From: Chloroflexota bacterium | GTDB taxonomy: Bacteria > Chloroflexota > Dehalococcoidia > JACQGW01 | Direction of reading: 5' to 3' | Length of the DNA stretch: 8,795 nt | Assembly: GCA_016199325.1 (NCBI GenBank) | Contig: JACQGW010000233.1 | Coordinates: 1 to 8,795, forward strand | Notes under the pieces: model-generated | The model's database searches: none | Told to the model about the DNA's origin: nothing | What the model saw: the letters and a program-made list of their open reading frames with translations, nothing else | Translations under genes and position numbers: made by a program | In this document: positions 5,232 to 8,795 of the stretch, piece after piece | How positions within the stretch are numbered: position 1 is the stretch's first letter | Layout of the letters: each line of letters begins with the position of its first letter

Positions 5232-6047
5232 ATGGATACCATCGCCAACGGCGTGCGCCTGCACTACGTCGAAGCGGGGAGCGGACCGGCCGTCGTCTGC
5301 ATCCACGGGCTGGGCTTGAACACCGGTGTCTGGCGGCACCTGATGCCGGAGCTGAGCCGGCGCTACCGCGCCATCGCCTACGACCTCCGCGGGATGGGCA
5401 AGTCCGAGGCGCCGGGCCGGCGCGGGGTGACCAACACCGCCGAGATCCACGCCGACGACCTGGCCGGCTTCCTCGACGCTCTGGGCATCCAGCAGGCGGC
5501 CATCGTCGCCCACGCCTTCGGCGCCTTTGGCGCCATGGTGTTCGCCGCGGCGCGGCCGGAGCGGATCAGCGCGCTGGCCGTCGTCAACACGTCGGCGCAG
5601 ATGGGTGAGCCGGGCAGCTCACAGGGCCTCTACCGGGCGGCGACGGCGGAGCTCGACGGCATGGCGCCGCTGCTGGACGTCGGCATGGCGCGCTGGTTCG
5701 TCGAGCGGGTCCACCGGGAGCAGCCCGAGGTCATCCGGTTCTATCGGGAGATGCTCGGCTCGACGCCGCCGATGGGCTACGCGGCGAGCGCCCGAGCGCT
5801 GCCGAAGCTGGACCTGCGTCCCCTGTTGGGCCAGGTTCGCTGCCCGACGCTCGTCGTCGCGGGCGAGCAGGACTGGTCAACGCCGCCCTCCCACCACGAA
5901 GTGATCGCCCGGGCCATCCCCGGTGCTCAGTTCGTCGTCGTCCAGAGCGCCTCACACACCGTGCCCGAGGAGCAGCCCGAGGAGTTCAACCGGCTCACCA
6001 TCGGATTCCTCGACCGGGTTCTCGCGCCGGCCGGGAAGCCGACTTAG
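5232..6047 (+). CDS. Alpha/beta-fold hydrolase, copy 2, Ala at the nucleophile position
   Basis: A 271-residue paralogue of the preceding gene. It aligns without gaps over residues 1-260 with about 202 identities (about 78%, hand count), so the pair arose by tandem duplication. D214 and H242 are kept and the oxyanion motif is the canonical HG (H25, G26). The elbow, however, reads VAHAFGA with Ala95 (codon 5514-5516, GCC), so no hydroxyl is available for normal serine-hydrolase chemistry. The cap region (about 121-180) is the best-conserved part, 52 of 60 residues, which suggests both copies bind related ligands. AGGGAGAG (5221-5228) precedes the ATG. It is the last gene of the operon and converges on the CocE-type gene. 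Non-catalytic or His-Asp-dependent activity is inference. Confidence 0.88.
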   Translation: MDTIANGVRLHYVEAGSGPAVVCIHGLGLNTGVWRHLMPELSRRYRAIAYDLRGMGKSEAPGRRGVTNTAEIHADDLAGFLDALGIQQAAIVAHAFGAFGAMVFAAARPERISALAVVNTSAQMGEPGSSQGLYRAATAELDGMAPLLDVGMARWFVERVHREQPEVIRFYREMLGSTPPMGYAASARALPKLDLRPLLGQVRCPTLVVAGEQDWSTPPSHHEVIARAIPGAQFVVVQSASHTVPEEQPEEFNRLTIGFLDRVLAPAGKPT

Positions 6048-6072
6048 ACAATGTAACGAAACCAACCGCTGA

Positions 6073-6092
6073 GGCGCAGAGGGCGCAGAGAG
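6073..6092. repeat. GGCGCAGAG tandem repeat between convergent genes
   Basis: Two tandem copies of GGCGCAGAG (6073-6081, 6082-6090) followed by a partial AG, within the 54-bp gap between two converging genes. Sequences of the type GAGGCGCAGAGG are dispersed in many bacterial genomes. I see no terminator with a T-run here, so how the two transcripts end is unclear. Confidence 0.5.
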
Positions 6093-6101
6093 AAACGGGT
6101 T

Positions 6102-7772
6102 CTACGCAGGGATGATCGGCAGCACGATGTGGGACGGACATTGACCGTCGTGCCGGATGGTCTGATGGGCTACCACCATCCGGCTGCCGGCGGCGAGGTC
6201 CTCGCCGGTGTTCAAGTTTCGGTTCCAGTGCGGGAAGTTGCTGCTCGAGATCTCGACGCGCAGCCGGTGGCCCGCCTTGAAACAGTTGCTTGTCTCCCAG
6301 AGGATGATCCGATAGCGGTAGACCCGGCCGGGCTCGATCAGCGCCGGCTGCTCCAGCGACTCGCGATAGCGCGCCCGGGCGACGCCGTGGCAGAGGACAA
6401 TCGCCTGCCCGTTCGGGTGGACGTCGACCAGCATCGCCGTGAAGTCGGTGTCGACGGCGCTCGACGCGGCGTAGAGGATCATCTCGACCGGGCCGGTCAC
6501 CTCCAGGTCCGCGTCGAGCGGTGGCGTCGAGTAGACGAGGACGTCGTCGCGGCGCTCGACCGGGCGCCGGTCCCGCGGGCCCATGTTGTCGGCCATCTGT
6601 GATTGGCCGCCGAGCGACGGCACCGGATTGGCGGGATCGTAGTCGTAGGTGTCCGCGGGCTCGTCGCCGGGCGGGGTCGCGCTGAGCGCACCGTCGCCGA
6701 AGCGCGAGCTCGCGAGGCCGTTGCTGTGCAGGTAGTAGTTCGTGAATTGCGTCCGGGCGAGCGGCCACTCGTGCTCGCCGCGCCAGACGTTGGCGCCCAT
6801 GACGAAGAGGTGGAGCGGCGGCTCGCCGTCGATCCCGGTGTCGACCCGCTTGAGTCGCTGCCCGTACCAGCGGAGGTGCACGTCGATCAGGTCCATCGCC
6901 GCCTGTGGGCCGAACTGGACGTCGCCGTACGACTCCGGGCTGCCCAGGAACGCGTGGACCCACGGTCCGACGATCATTTTGGTAAGGCGGCGCGCTTCGT
7001 CGGTCCGGGCATGGTTCTTCCACCCGACGAACTGCCTGAACATCTCGTGAACCAGATTGTCGTACCAGCCGGTGATAAAGAGAGCCGGCGTCTCGATCTC
7101 CTGGTATTTGCCCTTGAGGCTGTAGGACTTCCAGTAGTCGTCGAAGGTGGGGTGCGACAGGAACAACTGATAGGCCGGACGGGGATTGAAGTCGTCGAGC
7201 GCGGAGATGAGCGGGAGCCGCCAGTACAGCGGCTCCGGATTGAAGTTTGCCCGCGCATAGCTCTGCACGGTCCGAGAGCCGATCCACCAGCCGAAGTTGA
7301 TGGCGTTCTGGAGGTGCAGGACGCCGTACGTATAGAGGTGGCCGTAGTTGTCCTCCTGGTTGCCCTGGGGCACCAGGCACTTGAGATACGGGCTGCGGAG
7401 CGGCGCGGTCTGGACCTGGGTGAAGCCGACGTAGGAGAGGCCAAAGGTGCCGATGTTGCCGTCGCACCAGGGTTGCCGGCCGATCCACTGCTGGGTATCA
7501 TAGCCGTCGGGGGCCTCGCAGACGTACGGGTCCCAGACGCCGTCTGAATCGTAGCGGCCGCGGCAGTCCTGGATGACGACGGCGTAGCCGTGGCTGACAA
7601 ACGGCTCCACCATATCGGCGTATCTCGGCTGCTGGTTGTCATAGATCGTCCGGCAGAGCAGGACCGGGAAGGGACCATCGCCGAGCGGCAGGTAGACGTC
7701 GGCCGAAAGCAGGACGCCGTCCCGCATCGGCACCCTGGTGTCGAGGTGAATACGCAGGTTCTGGCTGAGCAT
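6102..7772 (-). CDS. CocE/NonD-family serine hydrolase (X-Pro dipeptidyl-peptidase-like acyl esterase)
   Basis: A 556-residue S15-family hydrolase, close in length to cocaine esterase. The family cleaves esters or amides of small acyl compounds (cocaine esterase, alpha-amino-acid ester hydrolases, glutaryl-7-ACA acylase). The N-terminal alpha/beta domain contains VPMRDGVLLSADVYLP (14-29), the nucleophile elbow GLSYVG with S113, D238 in GWYDN and H273 in GPWVHA, a complete triad. A helical cap lies between S113 and D238. The C-terminal part (about 315-556) fits the galactose-binding-like jelly-roll (PF08530 type), ending with FKAGHRLRVEISSSNFPHW. No signal peptide is seen, so it is probably cytoplasmic. 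ATG 7772 is chosen over ATG 7808 because GGAGGGAG lies five bases upstream of it, while nothing similar precedes the longer form. The leader contains the 7810-7998 palindrome. Confidence 0.9.
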   Translation of the reverse strand: MLSQNLRIHLDTRVPMRDGVLLSADVYLPLGDGPFPVLLCRTIYDNQQPRYADMVEPFVSHGYAVVIQDCRGRYDSDGVWDPYVCEAPDGYDTQQWIGRQPWCDGNIGTFGLSYVGFTQVQTAPLRSPYLKCLVPQGNQEDNYGHLYTYGVLHLQNAINFGWWIGSRTVQSYARANFNPEPLYWRLPLISALDDFNPRPAYQLFLSHPTFDDYWKSYSLKGKYQEIETPALFITGWYDNLVHEMFRQFVGWKNHARTDEARRLTKMIVGPWVHAFLGSPESYGDVQFGPQAAMDLIDVHLRWYGQRLKRVDTGIDGEPPLHLFVMGANVWRGEHEWPLARTQFTNYYLHSNGLASSRFGDGALSATPPGDEPADTYDYDPANPVPSLGGQSQMADNMGPRDRRPVERRDDVLVYSTPPLDADLEVTGPVEMILYAASSAVDTDFTAMLVDVHPNGQAIVLCHGVARARYRESLEQPALIEPGRVYRYRIILWETSNCFKAGHRLRVEISSSNFPHWNRNLNTGEDLAAGSRMVVAHQTIRHDGQCPSHIVLPIIPA

Positions 7773-7777
7773 GGCGT

Positions 7778-7785
7778 CTCCCTCC
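7778..7785 (-). promoter_or_regulatory. Ribosome binding site fixing the CocE-type start
   Basis: GGAGGGAG on the minus strand, five bases before the ATG at 7772. It decides between two in-frame ATGs. The upstream one (7808) has only the repeat-derived GAGTTCC sequence before it. Confidence 0.75.
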
Positions 7786-7809
7786 ACCGAGTACGCAGGG
7801 GAACTCATT

Positions 7810-7998
7810 GGAACTCGTAGGAACTTGCGGGGGAATCTCCGTCATGCTGAGCCGCAGCGAAGCATCTCCTCGGGCCGAACGGGCAGCCTCCGGGGAGATG
7901 CTTCGCTGCGGCTCAGCATGACGGAGGGGGGGCGCCGCTCGTTCAGATCGGGGAGATGCTTCGCCGCGGCTCGGCATACCCGAGTTCCTACGAGTTCC
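7810..7998. repeat. Nested palindromic repeat element (MITE- or REP-like)
   Basis: A 189-bp non-coding element with two levels of inverted repeats. The outer arms are a perfect 16-bp pair (7810-7825 and 7983-7998). The inner arms are a perfect 33-bp pair (7837-7869 and 7894-7926) with a 24-base loop, containing CATGCTGAGCCGCAGCG. A third, partial copy of the inner arm lies at 7952-7976, in the same orientation as the right inner arm, with two mismatches. No transposase is present and no convincing target duplication flanks it. The inner arm resembles dispersed palindromes I recall from GC-rich environmental bacteria. It lies in the predicted 5' leader of the CocE-type gene, where it would form a long RNA hairpin. 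Confidence 0.85.
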
Positions 7999-7999
7999 T

Positions 8000-8028
8000 A
8001 TTCTAGTGCCGACCTGCTCGGCTGTCAA
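8000..8028 (-). promoter_or_regulatory. Predicted promoter of the CocE-type gene
   Basis: On the minus strand, a perfect TTGACA (8028-8023), 17 bp, then TAGAAT (8005-8000). This is the best promoter match in the window. The start point would be near 7993, inside the outer arm of the palindromic element, giving a leader of about 220 bases. The spacer holds an inverted repeat GCCGA-N5-TCGGC (8008-8022), which could be an operator. Confidence 0.62.
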
Positions 8029-8076
8029 TGCAATGTGTCCAGCGGATGAACGTCTTCAGAGGAGGAAACAGTAGAC

Positions 8077-8508
8077 ATGGAACCGCGGATCAGCATCATC
8101 ACCCTGGGCGTGTCCGATCTGGCGCGGTCGGTGCGCTTCTATCGGGACGGGCTTGGTTTTCCGCTATCGGGCTCCAGCGCCAATACCATCGCCTTTTTCC
8201 GCACCCGAGGCACCGTGCTGGCGCTCTACCCGCGTGACTTGCTGGCCGACGACGCCCACCTGCCGCCGGGCGGATCGGGGTTCGGCGGGATCACGCTCGC
8301 CCACAACGCCGCGTCGAAAGAGCAGGTGGACGCCGTGCTGGCCGAAGCGGCCGCGGCCGGCGCGACCATCCTGAAGCCGGCCCAGGACGTATTCTGGGGC
8401 GGCTATTCGGGCTACTTCGCCGACCCGGACGGCTACCCCTGGGAGGTCGCCTGGAACCCCTTCTCGCCGCTGGCGCCCGACGGCAGCATTCAACCAACCT
8501 CGGAGTGA
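8077..8508 (+). CDS. VOC (glyoxalase/bleomycin-resistance fold) family protein
   Basis: A 143-residue single-chain VOC protein made of two beta-alpha-beta-beta-beta modules. Module one contains ITLGVSDLARSVRFYRDGLG (8-27) and module two FGGITLAHNA (69-78) through GYFADPDGYPWEVAWNP (112-128). Likely metal ligands in module two are H76 and E123, as in related lyases and dioxygenases. Members include glyoxalase I, extradiol dioxygenases and thiol-transfer resistance proteins, so the reaction is not predictable. AGAGGAGG (8058-8065) lies 11 bases before ATG 8077, a slightly long spacing. No clear plus-strand promoter was found in 7999-8057. The gene is divergent from the CocE-type gene and 18 bases upstream of the antitoxin-like fragment. 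Confidence 0.86.
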   Translation: MEPRISIITLGVSDLARSVRFYRDGLGFPLSGSSANTIAFFRTRGTVLALYPRDLLADDAHLPPGGSGFGGITLAHNAASKEQVDAVLAEAAAAGATILKPAQDVFWGGYSGYFADPDGYPWEVAWNPFSPLAPDGSIQPTSE

Positions 8509-8526
8509 GCCGAGAGTGACCACTCG

Positions 8527-8658
8527 ATGAGGGAGCGGGTGGCACCGGACTACGCCGTGCCGCTGGAAGCCGTCGAAGCCGCGCTTGCCTACTATCAGCG
8601 CCATAAGCAGGCCATCGACGAACGGATCCGGATGAACAATGGCACTCCGTCGGCCTGA
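8527..8658 (+). pseudogene. 43-codon fragment like the C-terminus of a DUF433-type antitoxin
   Basis: The reading frame starting MRERVAPDYAVPLEAVEAAL, followed by AYYQRHKQAIDERIRMNNG, resembles the end of DUF433-family antitoxins, where a helix-turn-helix part is followed by a helix of the form ALAYYxxHxxEID. The N-terminal DNA-binding half is absent: upstream is only the VOC stop codon in the same frame. No clear ribosome binding site precedes ATG 8527. It could be a decayed antitoxin, a short fused remnant or a small expressed peptide. The family link is from memory of the pattern and needs a profile search. Confidence 0.42.
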
Positions 8659-8795
8659 TGATGGGCAGCGCCCACCGCCGACGGCTGGAGAAATGGCCGG
8701 CGCCGTCGCAGATCTGCTCGCGCAGCAACCCGTGTTCACGAAGAGCACCCGGCGGTTGATGAAGCTTTCCGAAATGATCAGGTAGACGGTGCAAC
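8659..8795. other. Unassigned tail
   Basis: A short plus-strand frame (ATG 8639 to stop 8785, 48 codons) overlaps the end of the antitoxin-like fragment. Its second half (VADLLAQQPVFTKSTRRLMK, then LSEMIR) has gene-like residue composition. I recognise no family, and its first half is proline- and arginine-rich like noise. No RNA gene or repeat is visible. Confidence 0.2.

Noticed and set aside
5995..7488. 497-codon minus-strand frame overlapping the CocE-type gene
   Set aside because: Arg/Pro-rich out-of-frame shadow; the real frame shows the complete S15 triad and family motifs.
7773..7808. Upstream start (ATG 7808) for the CocE-type gene
   Set aside because: No ribosome binding site before it, and the added 12 residues are unlike the family; ATG 7772 has GGAGGGAG at five bases.
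8291..8794. Minus-strand frame opposite the VOC gene end and tail
   Set aside because: Low-information Arg/Pro composition with no motif; it overlaps a clear VOC gene on the other strand.

Overview
The window is GC-rich, gene-dense bacterial DNA. Base composition, the gene mix and several dispersed repeat types fit a member of the Chloroflexota (perhaps Thermomicrobia-like). These repeats are heptamer arrays, a CATGCTGAGCCGCAGCG palindrome, CGCAGAG tandems and an AGGCGTCTCGCCTGC hairpin. No marker gene in the window fixes the taxonomy, so this is inference.

Layout, left to right. (1) 102-1931, minus strand: a bifunctional NAD(P)H-hydrate epimerase/dehydratase (Nnr). Its kinase-like dehydratase domain is interrupted in frame by a low-complexity insert of about 82 residues, encoded by two inverted arrays of a 7-bp repeat. 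(2) 1932-2149: a short region with promoter-like sites on both strands, followed by a second inverted heptamer element. (3) 2150-2707, plus: an HD-domain phosphohydrolase. (4) 2709-2871: a third inverted 7-bp-period element. (5) 2885-3364, plus: a small membrane protein with a metal-hydrolase-like DxDH/HxxxD pattern; its C-terminus reads into a repeat cluster. (6) 3445-6047, plus: a tight three-gene operon of an MBL-fold hydrolase and two tandem alpha/beta-hydrolase paralogues (about 78% identical by hand count). The nucleophile serine is replaced by Thr in the first paralogue and Ala in the second. (7) 6102-7772, minus: a CocE/NonD-type serine hydrolase with an intact triad, convergent with the operon. 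(8) 7810-7998: a nested palindromic element in the presumed 5' leader of that gene, just downstream of a near-consensus promoter. (9) 8077-8508, plus: a VOC (glyoxalase-fold) protein. (10) 8527-8658: a 43-codon fragment resembling the C-terminus of a DUF433-type antitoxin, then an unassigned tail.

The genes look like metabolic housekeeping (metabolite repair) plus a hydrolase-rich accessory block (MBL, two alpha/beta hydrolases, CocE, VOC). No shared pathway can be proven from sequence. The most unusual features are the two hydrolases without a serine nucleophile and the repeat elements. One repeat is fixed inside an essential-looking enzyme domain. Others are packed between stop codons or promoters and ribosome binding sites. 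No rRNA, tRNA, CRISPR array, transposase or phage gene was seen. Positions 1-101 hold only the end of the nnr transcript with a small hairpin.
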